From Rhodamnia argentea (taxonomy: Eukaryota; Streptophyta; Magnoliopsida; Myrtales; Myrtaceae), in the NCBI RefSeq assembly GCF_020921035.1, contig NC_063156.1:7564001-7628000 (forward strand): a stretch of DNA of 64,000 nucleotides, read 5' to 3'. Positions 44,095 through 57,598 of this stretch are shown here, piece after piece. Made by a program: the position numbers and the translations under genes. The notes under the pieces were generated by a model. The model was not told the origin of the DNA. It saw only the letters and a program-made list of their open reading frames with translations, and ran no database searches. Position 1 is the stretch's first letter. Each line of letters opens with the position of its first letter.

Positions 44095-47000
44095 TCATTC
44101 TGTCTTTTCAATCAAGTCACCAGGGTGACTATACATGTTTGAGGGAAAAATCCCCCCAATATGGGGCCCAGAGACCGACGGATTTCCAACGCCTTCTCCC
44201 GATCCTTGTGCTGCCCATTTCATGCTGCAAAAGTAAATAAACCAAACATAAGATCATCCAAAAACTCTAAAGATGTCAAAAACAGAGGTCACTTAGAATA
44301 TGAGAACAGCAGGGAACTTGGATGTTCTGTTTGTCATACTCAATGCAGGCACGTTTCCTATAGTATTAAGAAACTGTGATGACTCAGTGTCCATGGTAGC
44401 ACCATCAACCTTTCGATCATATGAAATGGTTGACATGAAGCCAGTAACTTGAATGCAGTTACGAGATACTGAACCGTAATCAACCAAAAAAGCAATCATA
44501 TCAGATAATCATCTCGGCAAGACCAACCTCACCCTCACATACATCCTACGTTATGCTGGGATGGAGAAACACCCCAGGACAAAAAATGCACGAGGATATG
44601 AACAAGTTCCATACTAAGATCCATTATCCAAGGATCATCTTCTCCATTATAGGAGGTTCAGCTTGGTCTGGTTGTCCAGGTGGATCATCTCTTATCAAGG
44701 TAACTGAATAATTTGCTATATCTATCAATGGCAGATAAAGGAAGTATCTAACTCAGCTAGATAAGTCTAAATATAACATTAGTCTCAAATAAATCTTCAG
44801 CTTATTGCTGTAGCCTGTAGATATAACTTCCACCACCATCAGAAGGAGTAATTAAATATAAGAAAATTCTCTCTATGATGAAAGAGATGCGCCCAAGAGG
44901 GCTGATGGGGTTCAGACAAGTACAACAAGAAGAATCTAAAATGGAAAAACCTATTTTAAGAAAATAATGGGAAGTTTCCATGAGTACCTCATCGCATGTC
45001 CCAAATTCGAGTAACTAAAAATAGAAAAAGAACCAACTGCGATTTCGGACTTAACAGGAATAGCTCATAAATCTATCTATTCCAAAAATCACTGAATGAT
45101 GGAGAAAACCAAAAATGATTTTATCTCTGGAAAGAAAACAATCCTATGTATAAATCCCCCATGAATGACCAGCCTAAACCCCCAATTTTGTCCCTGGTAC
45201 TTTGTTGGTCAAAATAGCGAACTAACTTAACCTAATAATGATGCAGCAGAAGACAGATGACTGCCTCTGAGAGCTTCTACAGAGGTTACTTGCACTTACA
45301 AGAAGATTTTCCTCTTTTGAAGCTTATTGACAATCAGAATAAAGAAGAAAGACACACAAGGAGGTGCTCAATGCTTCCAGATAATTTTCCCTCAAAAGCT
45401 GACTCAGACAACTTCATTCAACTTGCTAATCCAACATTCTCAGCAAGATGACCTGAACGGCTAATTCTCTAAAGAGACAGAAGTTAAAATCTGATTTTGG
45501 ACCCAAAGAACCGTATGAAAAACCTGATTGTCACATCTCCTAGTCGGTACGTTTGGAGCTACTTGGCCTACTAGTGTTTTGGGCCTTTTGGCTTTTGAGA
45601 GCATGCTAATTTCCAGTCAATCGATGCAACTAAATAGCAAATCATGGGGCTAGAATTGGCTAAACCCATGGACATAGAGCACACAAAGTCCATAAAATAT
45701 CAAGATAAATCTGGGGTTCTCCAAGTCACGGGGAGCGCTATTGCAAGAAAGCATCTCTCTACTGCATTGGAAGACAATGCAGAGAGAAGGAAGGAGATTT
45801 CACAAGAAAAAATTAAAAAGTTGCTGTTTTTCATTTAATGCTGCATACAGATGCAAAGAACATGACCGGATGACTGAAAGCGGCTGTCAAGAAATATTAC
45901 CCACTTACATGGACTGTAGCTAGCAAAGGTACCGTAGGCAACTTACTCAAGTTAGATTAAGAGAAAAACAGTTGCAACATTATCACAGGGTAGTCCGAAT
46001 ACAAATGAAACTAATACATAGGTGAAAATACTTGAGTACAGGCGACACTGGCAAATGTTAGGTCCTGGGAACTACCCTCTATTCCAAAGAAGTTGCCACA
46101 ACTATCTGCCAATGTAAATAAAGACAAGGTAATTGTGTACAAAGACATTTACATTTCTTAAAAAATTCTCTAGTAACATCCTTTTTTAATCTAACCTAAA
46201 CATCAACAAAACATAGAACCGAAGTCAACATCCTTGTCTTAGCTCTGTATCTAATGAACGAATGCTTCCCAACATAGATAAGGCTTAACATGCACTCACT
46301 TGGACCAACAATTGGCTGAAGAGGGCTCGAACGGATGAGTCAAAGCAGATCTAGTAGGGCTTCCAAAATACATTTGATTTGGAGTAGACTCTCCTTGAGA
46401 TGCAAGAGGAAGATGATTTTCACCATCTGACAGAGGTGGAATGAAAGCTTTCTGGACCCAAGGATCTTGATTATTTAAGCCCGTCAAAGGGCTTAAAGTT
46501 CCACCACTTCGTCCGCAACCAAGAAAATCTTTCTGTGGAGTGTGAGTACTTGGTACAACAGGATCCTCCTTTGAAAAGAGTGAGACTGAACTATTCTGTG
46601 ACAAAGGGCGAAGCATATCTTCCTTAGATGATCGGTTCCGCTCAGAGTTCAAAAGCCAGCTTGCTGGGCCACCTATTAAACTTAAACCATCCTGAGCGAG
46701 AGGAGAAGTATCCCACATTTGCCAGGTTCTCTTATCATCGGTACTTGCATCTCCGACATGAAAATTGCTCACGTCTGGGGCCTTCGGAGTACGAGCGAAA
46801 CGATTAGCATTGTTATGCCTGTCATCAATACCTCGTAACCGTGACATTGGAGACTCGATAGGTGAGGGCTTGGTAACTTCAGACGAAGCGATGACATTCT
46901 TTCTAACATGAGGCATTTCTGATCCCAAGTCTGTTAAAAAGCCAGACCCCACATCTAACTGAAAATTATCCAGTGATTCAGAAACAGGCCCCAGTAATGA

Positions 47001-49178
47001 CGCTGGATCAGGAACATAACATGGGTCTTCAAAAAGCTCCGGCTCTTCTGTAATAAATTCATGAGACCCTTCTCCAACTCGAGAAAAGATGGGTTCAATT
47101 GCAGGTGAGAAGCCTAAACTACTGCTGGGTATCCCATTTTGATAAGCAGATACAGTAAATGGTGATGGAAGTCCAAAGTTGAGGGGATTATCAAATAACT
47201 GAGTTGTTGGGGGCTGACCAGGGGCCAATGGGCTTTGACCTTCTTCCTGGAACTTGGGACTCGGTTTGCTTATAACATTGGCATTGGCTGAAGGATGAAC
47301 AGATGATGAGCGAGTAAATAATTGTTGCCATGTTTTCTTTGGTGCAGATGCCGTTTGTGTATCAGAGAACACCTGTCAGTGAACATTAAAACATTTTACA
47401 GACAACAGTTCAGCAATACATATAGACACTGCACAAGCATTATGACACCGCAGATTATCACACTAAATGATGCAAATCCATAAAAGAAGCTCTCTGGTCA
47501 AGAACAAATTCAGTATAACTGAGGCGAAAGTAATATGCAATTGAAAAAATTGCATAAGAAGGATAGCAGACAAGATTTGTTCACTCGACAATAGTTCAGA
47601 AGTATGTTCACGTGCCAATTACTCGCTCAGAACTATGGATACACGGTTACAGCAAAGACAGGACAAAATGAAAAGACAACTTACAGGAGAGTTACTGCTC
47701 TTGTCTTCCAAATTCGTGACTGATTTGCCACCTATTCGCTCAGGCGGACAATGATCTCTCTTATAAGAAGTATGGACATGATTTACAGCACCGATAGGTT
47801 TGTTTTCTTTAGAAGTTGCAGTGGGAGTATTTGCAGCCCTTCCAAAGAAACTACCCCCACCGAATGCTTTAGACGAAGATAAGAAAGTACCCCTCATTCT
47901 GTCCAGGTATCTAGCTCCCGCACTGCCCTTAATAGGACTATTTGCAGAGACGCCCTTTAAACTACGCCCCATATCAGTACCCTGACCCTTTACACTTTCT
48001 GTTGCAGATTTTTGAGGTTGACGATCAGGTAAACTCTTCTTATCAGAGTCCTGCTTTCTCTCACTCTCCTTGCTTCCTCTTCTTTCCAGTTCTTCTGCAT
48101 CAGAGTTGCTCTTACTTGAGCCCCTATCTCTATCTTTCTTTCTCTCCTGACGCTTTTTCTCTGCCTCCCTCCTCCTATCTCTTTCCTTGTTGGGTGATGA
48201 TCCTTTTGCATTATCTTTTTCAGCCTCACTTTTCTCATCCCTAAGTTTCCTTCGCTCCTCGACTAACCTTGCGACCTCCTCACGCTGTTTCCTCTCTTCC
48301 TCCTCCAAAAGTTCCCTCTCCAACCTAGCTTGCCTCTTCTCCTCAGCTTTTCTGCGTGCCTTCTCACTTCTGCTCTCATAAGAATGCCCGCCATCCCTCT
48401 TAGACAACATACCCCTATGCTCAGCATCCAAAGCTGCATCTTCCGTCAATGAACTACTTCTAAAAATCTTTCTCCAAAGCCACCTAATGCTCAAGAAAAA
48501 AGATGTCAGCAGCTTACCGGAAAAAATAACAACTCCTGAATACGAATTCTCGGCCAAACAATGGTCATCTCCCCCAAAAACCCCATCTGCAGTTCTCCTC
48601 CACGAACCAGATTTCGTTGCTAAAGACCCACCTGCCCAATTCCCATTTTCTAGCCAATCCTGACCACACATCCATCCACTATCAGACCACACCTTCCCAT
48701 TCAATAACTTCCCACCCTTTCCAACCAAATCCTTAATAATTCCAGAGTTCGAAATACCCATGCCGGACGGCACAGGTAAGTCCAGAACCGGTCTTTTCGA
48801 AATATGTCCACAATAAGAACACATAAACTTACCTCCACCTGGATTTTGATCTTTATACGGAGTCAAACAGTTACGACACCTCCGGGTTGCAGTCTTCCTA
48901 AGCTTCTGCAACTCAATGGCTTCGTTCTTTTTCCTCTCCCTAAGCTTGGCATTCCTACGCGCCCGCCAAGCCGACAGCTTGGGCATCAAAATCTCATACC
49001 AAAAGAGGGTAACCAACAGCACGAACACGCAAGCCAGCCTTGGTGACGTAATCTCAAAACGAAAAGCGGGCGGCAACAGCTGAGAAAGAGCCCATAGACC
49101 TATCAGTGGAATCACCAACCAAGGCAGCATAGTCGCGACCCGGCGTGACCACTTCTGAATCACACACAGTATACACAT
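44095..49178 (-). CDS. Membrane-anchored zinc-ribbon, charged-coil protein (NST1-like)
   Basis: Minus-strand exons 49178-47685, 47372-46300 and 44224-44095 give 898 residues; donors GTAAGT and GTGAGT, acceptors CTGACAG and TTTTGCAG. The start MCILCVIQKWSRRVATMLPW precedes two hydrophobic segments (about 17-35 and 48-65). A C-x2-C..C-x2-C zinc ribbon follows (C101, C104, C120, C123), then a third hydrophobic stretch (about 218-240). Next is a long Arg/Glu/Lys coiled region (about 270-400) and a Ser/Pro-rich C-terminal half. Plant databases label such proteins stress response NST1-like; their role is not established. The ORF of exon 2 alone would stop right after CWSK, but the GTGAGT donor and the exon at 44224 (MKWAAQGSGEGVGN..GPHIGG) continue it. 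The last 17 residues look frameshifted (see findings). Confidence 0.82.
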
Positions 49179-49788
49179 TATCCACTAACTGACGCCTATC
49201 TTCCCCGTGATCGTCAACACAACGAATTCGCCAAACCCTAGAACAACCAACCCAGCACCCACCTCTATCTCCAAAACCAACCCTAATTCCTCCGCGGAAT
49301 AAAACGCGAACAAGACACCGAAAAAATTCCCCCAGAACCCAGCACCAATCCCCGACTACCTCGAATCCCCCAACACCGCCAAATTAAACCCACTCCACCT
49401 CCGATTATCGAGCTACGTCCCCCGATGCACTGAACTCGAGAATGGATCCCTCTTGGGTTTCCCGCAAGACTCTGCGTCGAAATGGAGCTACAAACAGCAA
49501 GGGCACGAGCTTTTCTCCTCTTTTTCCCCTCTCAATCGAACGAATTGGGGATTCGAAGACTTACAGGTCGGCAGCCCATCCCAGAAATGCGAAACACAAC
49601 AACTCGAAGCTTGCTAAAGCCGGAGAGGCTCAGAGAAGCTCCTTCGGGTCGCGAATCGGTAATCACCGGCCGATCCGGGTCGGAGTTTTCTTCTTGCTAG
49701 CGAAGAAAGGAACTGTGACGAATTACAGAAATCGCGAGAAGATAAGAAAGGGTCGCCAAAAGAAACTAACGAGAAGCCATTTTTTCGG

Positions 49789-49798
49789 CTTATATAAG
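49789..49798 (-). promoter_or_regulatory. TATA-like palindrome, candidate promoter of the NST1-like gene
   Basis: CTTATATAAG reads the same on both strands. It is about 610 bases upstream of the minus-strand ATG at 49178, which would leave a long leader of about 580 bases. The sequence between is GC-rich and leader-like. It could also be bidirectional. Confidence 0.45.
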
Positions 49799-51584
49799 GA
49801 GGAGCCGACCCGGGGCGGTCCGGACCGGTGTTGTTTCTCTCTGCTCGCGGTTCGAACCGGCCGGTCTGACATTGGGATCATATGAAATTAATAGCACCTT
49901 TATCTCACGGAAACTTCATAATAAAAGAAATAATTCTCAAAGGAAAACCCATTGGTTTTTATTTATTTGATAATTTAGGGAAAATGATTTCATTAATCAT
50001 TTTCTTTCAATTTAAACTTATTAAATTCAGTTCATGAAAAAAGTTTTTATGTACGTCGATAAATTTTTCGTCATTCGAATATCGAAAAAAGGAAAAGATG
50101 ATTCTGTCGAACAAACGAACCCGGTCAAATGCTTTTGAGAAGGGACGTGAGAAGAGTCTTTAAGGTGCGATTGCGGGTACGGAGACTTTATTCTCTATGT
50201 CAAGGCACTTAAGGCAAAATGTCCATTTCGTGCTTCGCCAGGCCAATTGGATGAGATTTGGAACAAGTACGATGATTGCGTTACTAACTCTGGGGTTGTG
50301 AAAGGACTTGCAAAAAGCGACATTCTTTCCTTTTTGTGGTGACCAGTGGACATTGCCGAAGTTATGCCCGTCGAGGGAAATAAGGAAAACGTGGGGATGG
50401 GTGGGGTTTGATCCTTATGAAAGATCGGAGATGATCTAGGACGGTGTCGTGTCAAGTGTCGGGCTTTAGCTCCTCCCGCCCGACTCGAGGGAGGATGCCG
50501 ATCGAGCAACTATGAAGGGTTATCGCGATCGGGATCGAGGGCTCTTACCTAAGAAATGAAGAAGGGTGTTGCCATTACTTGATGAGTCGATCCGTGCACT
50601 GAATGAGCTTTTCTTTAAAGAAAAAAACCTTCTTTGAAGACATTTCCATACTATAGCAAAACAATAACTCAATGTTCCGCATGTTCCATCTCTCTATATA
50701 TATGCGTGATGATTCAGCCGAATTTGAGAACATCAAGGCTTTAGATCCTTCCTTCTATGATTAACTCTCGTGCCCATTCATTTCCCATCTTTTTGTCAAA
50801 CTACTGAGAGTGTGATGGTTAATGAAATTCCATTGCAAAAAGAAAAAAAAATCGAAAAAGTTAATCCGTACGGATCTTTTATCACCACTCTATCGAAATG
50901 TGATGGAAGAAATCTTTCTCAAAAGATTTGTTAAGATTCAATTTGGTCCATTTCATGTTACTCTCGTCTGTGATTCCACATGGATTCATTTTTGGATTTT
51001 AAAGCGATTACGGTGTGTTTGTTTTGCGTAAAATTCAAGATTTTAAAAATACTTTTCCAAAAATGATTGCTTATAATATTATGCATTCATTTTTTAAGCG
51101 ATTCGAACGATTATTTTTCAATAAATATTTTTTAAACGTTAAGTTTTTCGTGAAACAAATGCGCTCTTGAATTTTGTTCCGTTCGTAATGAATTTACAAA
51201 CCGTGAAACATTAGTGTGACGGTCGCGCTCAGCAGCCAATGGGACTAGGCCTAGATTAGGCCCAGGATCAAAAAGACCACCTCGAATGTTTCTGAATCTA
51301 GACCAATGTCATTCACACAGTTCTTTAAATTAAAGTAATGTATTTTGACGACAAAGTCAAAAAGCAACGTGTCTTCGTCCCAAACAAAACAAAAAAAAAA
51401 TCTGTATGTTGTGCTTATCCCTCGGTCGTCGTAGTCATTCAACGGATACTATTCGGTCTAATCCAGCCCGATTTAATACATAGGAAAAGCGGTAGAGATA
51501 AGGAGAAGGAACTACCCAAGAAAAAACAATAATCATCATTACCTCCCGAATGCAAATCGCGTTCGATTAATTTTTTGGAGAACT

Positions 51585-52075
51585 TAGGCCTCTAAGGGAC
51601 TTTAGGTCAAGACAGATCCGAAGGTATTTTAGGATGTAGCATTTGTGGAATGCAAATAGACTTTTTTCTTTCCCGCTTCTAACTTGGCCTCACTCAACTT
51701 TCACGATTTCGGAAATGTTCTCGAAAACCCTAATTTGCCGGTGAGCCGCCGACGAGCCACCACCACCCCGAGGCCTAGGTCATGGGACCCTAGAAGACCA
51801 CCGCCTAAGGTCACTCCACCTCAGGCCACCTAGTTCCAGCCAATCGAGGTCGGCTGAGAGGCTGGCTCGCAGTTGAGTTTCGCCAACAAATAGTTTGATT
51901 TTACATAGCTATATATATATTAACAAAAGTCCGTTATAAAGTTTAATTTTTATCATATGCCCTTTAGGTCAAAATTGCTTTCCAATATGTTTCTAAAATA
52001 TATATTACCAAACACTACTTGTATTTTTAAAACCCTTTTAACCAAAGGCCTTTGCATTTCCCTAAAAATTGGCCA
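51585..52075. mobile_element. Diverged relative of the 784-bp MITE, inverted
   Basis: Reading the minus strand from 52075, GGCCAATTTTTAGGGAAATG, then TTTGGTTAAAAGGG and ACAAGTAGTGTTTGGTAA, matches 38900-39010. The other end reads AGGGACTTTAGGTC. The centre is again GCC-rich (51740-51850). Confidence 0.65.
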
Positions 52076-55000
52076 AGAGCGAGACCATCTTTCTCATAGT
52101 AATTGCCTTTTCACCTTATGACCGACCAAGCTTTTTGGGGTCCCATTGTTAAAGGTCTTATCCATTCGTGTGTTGCAAAAGCGGAAATTGATTTCTTAGC
52201 CCAGAAGAAATTTTATCAGAGATTGGGAAATCAAGAGAATCACATTCAATTATTAACTGTGAAATTGTCGGTTATAAGAATATCGCCTAACCTCGATATG
52301 GAGATTTTACGAACAAATTCGGGGGTAAAATCTTTCGATAAGTAGAGTTATCGAAAGAGCCGATATTGATCGATAACATAAATTTTTTCTTTCGCCGCTA
52401 TTTTAAAGTTTCGACCTGAATCGAAGAGTTACGGAGAGAAGGAGCTTCACTCTCATATTGCTTCCATAAAGTTTTGACGTGAACTAAAGAGTTACAGAAG
52501 AGAACTAGATTCGACAAACTCACCACTTTCGACATAAGGAACTGCGAAATTTCAATATGAACCCAAGGAGAAGGAGAATGAGAGGGCTTGGACTTTTCAG
52601 AAAACAACTTTCATAACATGAATATAAGAACTCATATCCACCTTGGTACCAACCCTCACATAGGATATTTCCATCCGAGTCATGTCCCTTTTATGCCCGT
52701 CATTATCTTGTCCAAACGCTGGATACATGAATGTTATTCTTGACTTTTATCCTGATCACCAGCCTAAATACAGTGACACGTTAGGTCAGCCAATTGAGTT
52801 CACCAATTAAATCTGACAATAGAAGTTCATAGACAGACTTGACTGCTGATAGGAATTAGATCTGATCCGAATACTTGTTGCTTCTGGAGGATGTAAACTG
52901 GCTAGGACATTGAATTTACCACAACTGGACATTGAAAGATCAAAGCTCACAACTACTCTGATTAGTTCAAACATTGTGGAATCGAATCACAACTACTCCA
53001 TTCGGTCCAAAATTTCTCATCTGATTGAAAGAAACAAGAAGGTGTTTACACTTGATAAATTAATTTCGTTGTCTATGCGTACTTATGTCGTTGGATCGTG
53101 TACACATATAAATAGTAGACTAGTCTATGCAAACCTTTGAACGATTCAATACGTTGTATCGATAAGCATAGCTCCTAAGTCACGAATTGTTCTTTGCAAG
53201 CCAAATCGTGACCGTATCCAACAACGATTATACTTTTCTTTGAATGCACACAGGGACAACTCGTTCAAGAAGAATAAATTAAATTTTTCATACAAATTTT
53301 ATTTAAATTAAATTAAATATAGAGGGAATTAGAAATTAAATATAGAGGGAATTAGAAACCAGGTGGCGAGGACTATCATTCTCCCCACTATCGCTTGGCA
53401 GGCCCTCACCTGTGATTGATAGAGGGTCATTGGCCCCCTACAGGGGCCTTCCCCCACCATTGCCGGCCCTTCAAGTCGATGGTGAGACGGCGACGGCGAG
53501 GGCGAGGTCTGCAAATCCTCATCTCCTAGTTTCTAACTACCTCTTTTTAAAAAAAAAATTACATTATCGTATAATTTAAGATAAATAAATCATTTATAAA
53601 AAATCAGATTTGAACCAAAACAACATCGTATTAGCCTTATATTTTATGTTTTAGCCATGTCATCACCACATAGAAGAGAAAAATTATTTAAAAAAGAAAA
53701 GAAAAGAAGAAGCCACATCAACATTTTTCGTTGGCCAAGACAAACGAAGTTAACAGAAATTGCACCGATTTGACGAGTTTTAGGACTTATTTATACTTTT
53801 CATAAGTTATTAGATTCAATCGCACTCTTGTGACTCTAGGATATCCAGTGCGCCTATTTTTTTTTTTCAAAAATGCCGGTTTGCTCCCTCACACTGCTAA
53901 AAACTTAAGGAGGCAAAGGGCAAAACCATGCTCAAATCTTGGAAAAGACCTCTGGACTCGAGAGATAATCAATGACAGCTCGGTGTTTATCGCCTATGCT
54001 TTGCCACTAAAAAGTGCTGGCGACCGTTTTATGCAACCTGTTGGCAAACTTCGCTAGGACGGCCATCCCTAAAAGTGCACATCAGGGATGACATGGCTAT
54101 CCTTCGAATCCGAAGAACTGTTGGATTTCATGTATTTTTCTGAGAGAGAGAGAGAGACCGCAACAGCCGTCTCTAAAGATGACAGAGTTAGCCATCCCTG
54201 TCAAATGAAACTTTTCGTTTGGGATGATCAGATCAATCCCATTGAGACGACTAAAATATCTTCGCCTGCAAAAAGAAAAAAAGCCGAATATCGTCAACCC
54301 GAGTTTGCCACCATCCTCCCCCGCCGATGGCCACCGCGACGGCCGGCGGCTATTTTTTGCCATAAGCCGAGAGAGTGGAAGAGAGAGGGAAGGAGGGAGA
54401 GAGAGGGTTGGTTGGGGTTAGTTGCTGTCATGGTGGATGAACGGTAAGTTGTGAAAAGGATCGGGCAAAGCCTGCGAGGTAGAAGAAGAGGAATCGCAAC
54501 TTATTATTCATCATCCTCAGCTGGCGTCTACTCAATAATGGAGGTGGTTCTGACCGGCCATGACCAAATCCATTTTTCATTTTAGTTTTTGGATAGCCTG
54601 TCGTTTTTTGTTCATGTTGGTGTAAGAAGGGATGCTGCACGCTTGTCGTGCTCGTCTTTCAATGCTTGGCTTCCCTCAATCATCAGTGGTGGGTTAGATA
54701 GGACATGCAAGTGTGTCATCCCAACCAACCGCAAGAACAATACAGAAAGCATGTAACGTAGTCTATTCTATTTCGAAAATTAGACGTCATAAGTCCAGCT
54801 GAATTGCAACTTACCGAGGGTTAAATGGAATATTACGGCACTCAATGAACGTTTTTCAAAAGTTATAGCACTCGAGCAGTAAAAAAAAAAAAATCATAGC
54901 ACTTGTGGTATACTTATCCCGTGTCTGGGGAACATATGTTTCATTGATGCTTGAGAATCGCTTCCATATAAGTGATTGGGTGCTCCTTAACTCGATCAGC

Positions 55001-57446
55001 TCCTCTTCTTCTTTTTTCCCGGCATCTTATTTAAAAGTTGCAATTGAATCCTTCACACGTTACCGTCTTTTTTCTTTTTTTTTTGCGTACTAACATTCGT
55101 GCCTTTTCTGCGACCGCGATTGCTCATCTACCGTAATATAAGATTTGAAGTTACAAGAGCAACTTTACAAGTTCAAAATAACCGTCGAAGAGACTTTAAA
55201 TACCCGGCCCGTCCTCTTTACCAAAGGGGCACGCCCGATGCAAAATCGGGTTCTCGGGTCGAGGCGGCCCGTCAACTATAATGTACGTTCCAAGAGTGCT
55301 AGCTCTAAAAGTAATTTCCTACAATGGCACAATGTATTATCATAAGTCATATTGATTAAGCTTGTCGGGCGCTCAGACAACATTCGGTTCTCAATCAACC
55401 AATCGTGGGACCGTGATTAAAAGCATTAAATTAAGGGCACAGAGTTGATGACTCGAGAAAAAGGAATCTATACCAAAGCTTTATTTTTATTTTATTTTTT
55501 TGGGGTGTTGTACAAAAGATTGAATCCATACATTATATAATTAAATGATGGACATGAGTAAAATCCTTAAATTGTTTTGTCCGAACTTTAAGACATAAAA
55601 TTCGGAGGCATTCCCTGGGATGAGTGGAAGAAAAATATTTTCTCTCGACTTAAAAGGGTGTTGGTGGAGAAGGTAGACTCCACGTCATGTTCGGATGGCT
55701 ACAGTAGGGTAGGGGTGTATAGTAGCGTCCCGCGCCCGAGAGTGAAACATCGGACTTTCGGCTCCTGCGTCGTCGACTTGTGCTTCGCACGGTATCTTTA
55801 AACCGACATGTCGAGTTGACGTCGTACCCCTGATTCACATCCATACTTTATATAATTAAATGAATTTTTTTTTTCATTATTATAATGCCAATTATTGATG
55901 AAGATGAGAACAACAACTTTACCTACCGGTACCATTGAGAGGAGCGCCACGTGCAGGCGCCCCTTTGTGCCTTTACCAGTTCATCACAATTCACACCCAG
56001 CGAATGCTTCCACCATACTTTCAATTTAAAAACCAATGCGCGGCCCATAACATTGCATATTATTATCTTTATATTCGCACCTAATTTCGAATAATCAATT
56101 CTAAATTTAATATGAATTTACACCGCGGCCCCCGGGTTTTCTTCTAATTGAAAAAGACGCCCAGTCGGTTTTTTTTTTTTTTTTTTGGGCCGAAGGTCTC
56201 TTGTGTGTGTGTGTACAATGGGTTGTCCGCCCGGTCAAATTGCTCAAGCAAGGAATTAGGCTACGGTCAATTACGTGACGCTACCCACCCGAATGACCAC
56301 GTAAGAGATGGGTGGCTTATCTCCGTGTTTCAATTGGTTTACTCAATCGTTTCAGAATTGGAGCTGGCTGGCGTAAAAGACCGATCTCGAGAAAAAAAAA
56401 AGAGTAAGAATCCCTCTTTCGTTCGCGATCCCCCGATCTGGATGGAACAGGCACGGACCGCTCTCGTCTCGATTCGATCGGAACCGCGCTTGTCCGCTCC
56501 GAGGCCGAGCGCCGTAATGACACGGAAAGCCCGATGTCTCCGAGGTTGGGGATTACTATGGAAAAGTCCGAGGCGGAATCCAGCTTGCATACGGCCGGCG
56601 GCGGCCGTTGGAAGACGAACGTGGGTCCTCCCACTTGGTGAAGTGGACGTAGCGTCTCCGTCACATTTGCCCTCTTTTATATTATTCTTATTCTTTTTTT
56701 TTTTTTTTTTGTGCTGTCTTTCTTCTTCTTATCTAAATATAACTGCTCGTTCAAAGTTCAAACCCAAAGGCCAAAAATTTGGTCCGTCTCCTCATGCTTC
56801 TTTTGCCTTGTGGGCCCCGCCCACCAATCACCTCGCGAACACATGCGCAAATTTGTATTGGTCGCATAGACCGATTCGATATAAACGCCACGCGTATATC
56901 TCGAATTAATTGATTATGATTTCGTGAATATTCGTATTTTGAAAATAGTATCGGATCAGACCATTCGATTGGGTATCCATCTCGCAACAGGAAATTCGTC
57001 GGGACATGTGCGTTCCAATAGCTTGATTTTCACGTAATTGACTATTTTACGGGATTCATGCTAAACCAAAAGGGTAAAAATTGTTCGGAAAGATTCCCTT
57101 TTAGATGTTTTACCCCCGTAAAAGTTCTAGCGGCGGAAGACTGTCGGGACATGTGTGTTATAATAGCTCGATTTTCATGCAATGTCGAAAGGGTGAATTT
57201 ATTTTTTATTTTTGGGTCGATTTCTTTCCTGTTTGTAATTGTATGAAAAGTATTGTGTTGAATTTTATTTTGGGGAGAAAAAAAGAGGGGGGCCAAAACC
57301 AAACAAAATCATGGGAGTTGGCATGAAGAGCCGTCTCGCTTCTTCACACATTGTTTCTTCTCCAACACACGCAATTCTCAATTCAAGAAACCTCTTATCT
57401 TCCCATCACCTCCTTTCCGTAATCCGAAAGCTCTTACCTTTTCTGG

Positions 57447-57449
<3 letters not shown>

Positions 57450-57484
<35 letters not shown>
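57450..57484. repeat. (CT)n tract in the leader of the U-box gene
   Basis: About 17 CT units, 115 bases upstream of the chosen ATG. Such pyrimidine tracts are common in plant 5' leaders. Confidence 0.9.
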
Positions 57485-57487
<3 letters not shown>

Positions 57488-57598
57488 TCATCTTCTTCCT
57501 TCTCAAGCCTTGCCCATCAACGGCAACTCCGTTTCTTCTTCGAATTGGAGACCCGCACCGAAGCCTCGCTCCTGTTCCATTGCCCACCACCCTCTTCG

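Larger units (their letters stand above)
49799..57598. other. Long spacer, no gene recognised
   Basis: 7.8 kb without a supportable gene. Contents: an inverted relative of the 784-bp MITE at about 51585-52075; a short duplicated ATATAGAGGGAATTAGAAA near 53320-53356; a fragment of the 24400-type MITE near 54830-54925; a GC-rich patch at 54290-54365; two copies of a stretch of about 40 bp (GTCGGGACATGTGxGTT..TTTTCA) at about 56998 and 57143. The 253-codon ORF at 56148-56909 has poly(T)-derived Phe runs and no domain. Confidence 0.5.

Noticed and set aside
46296..46299. Stop codon TGA directly after exon 2 of the NST1-like gene as the real end
   Set aside because: It is part of a GTGAGT donor, and an in-phase exon with the family tail motif is found at 44224-44095.
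49442..49885. 147-codon plus-strand ORF
   Set aside because: Lies opposite the leader and promoter of the minus-strand NST1-like gene and contains no known motif.
50195..50509. 104-codon minus-strand ORF
   Set aside because: No recognisable motif and no gene context; could not be supported.
56148..56909. 253-codon open frame
   Set aside because: Starts in a poly(T) tract, has Phe runs from homopolymers, mixes composition, and no domain or splice context is recognised; the opposite strand is open too.
57239..57598. N-terminal extension of the U-box ORF
   Set aside because: Open frame by chance: CT-repeat encodes a Leu/Ser run, and family members start at MAV..PRKRRP.
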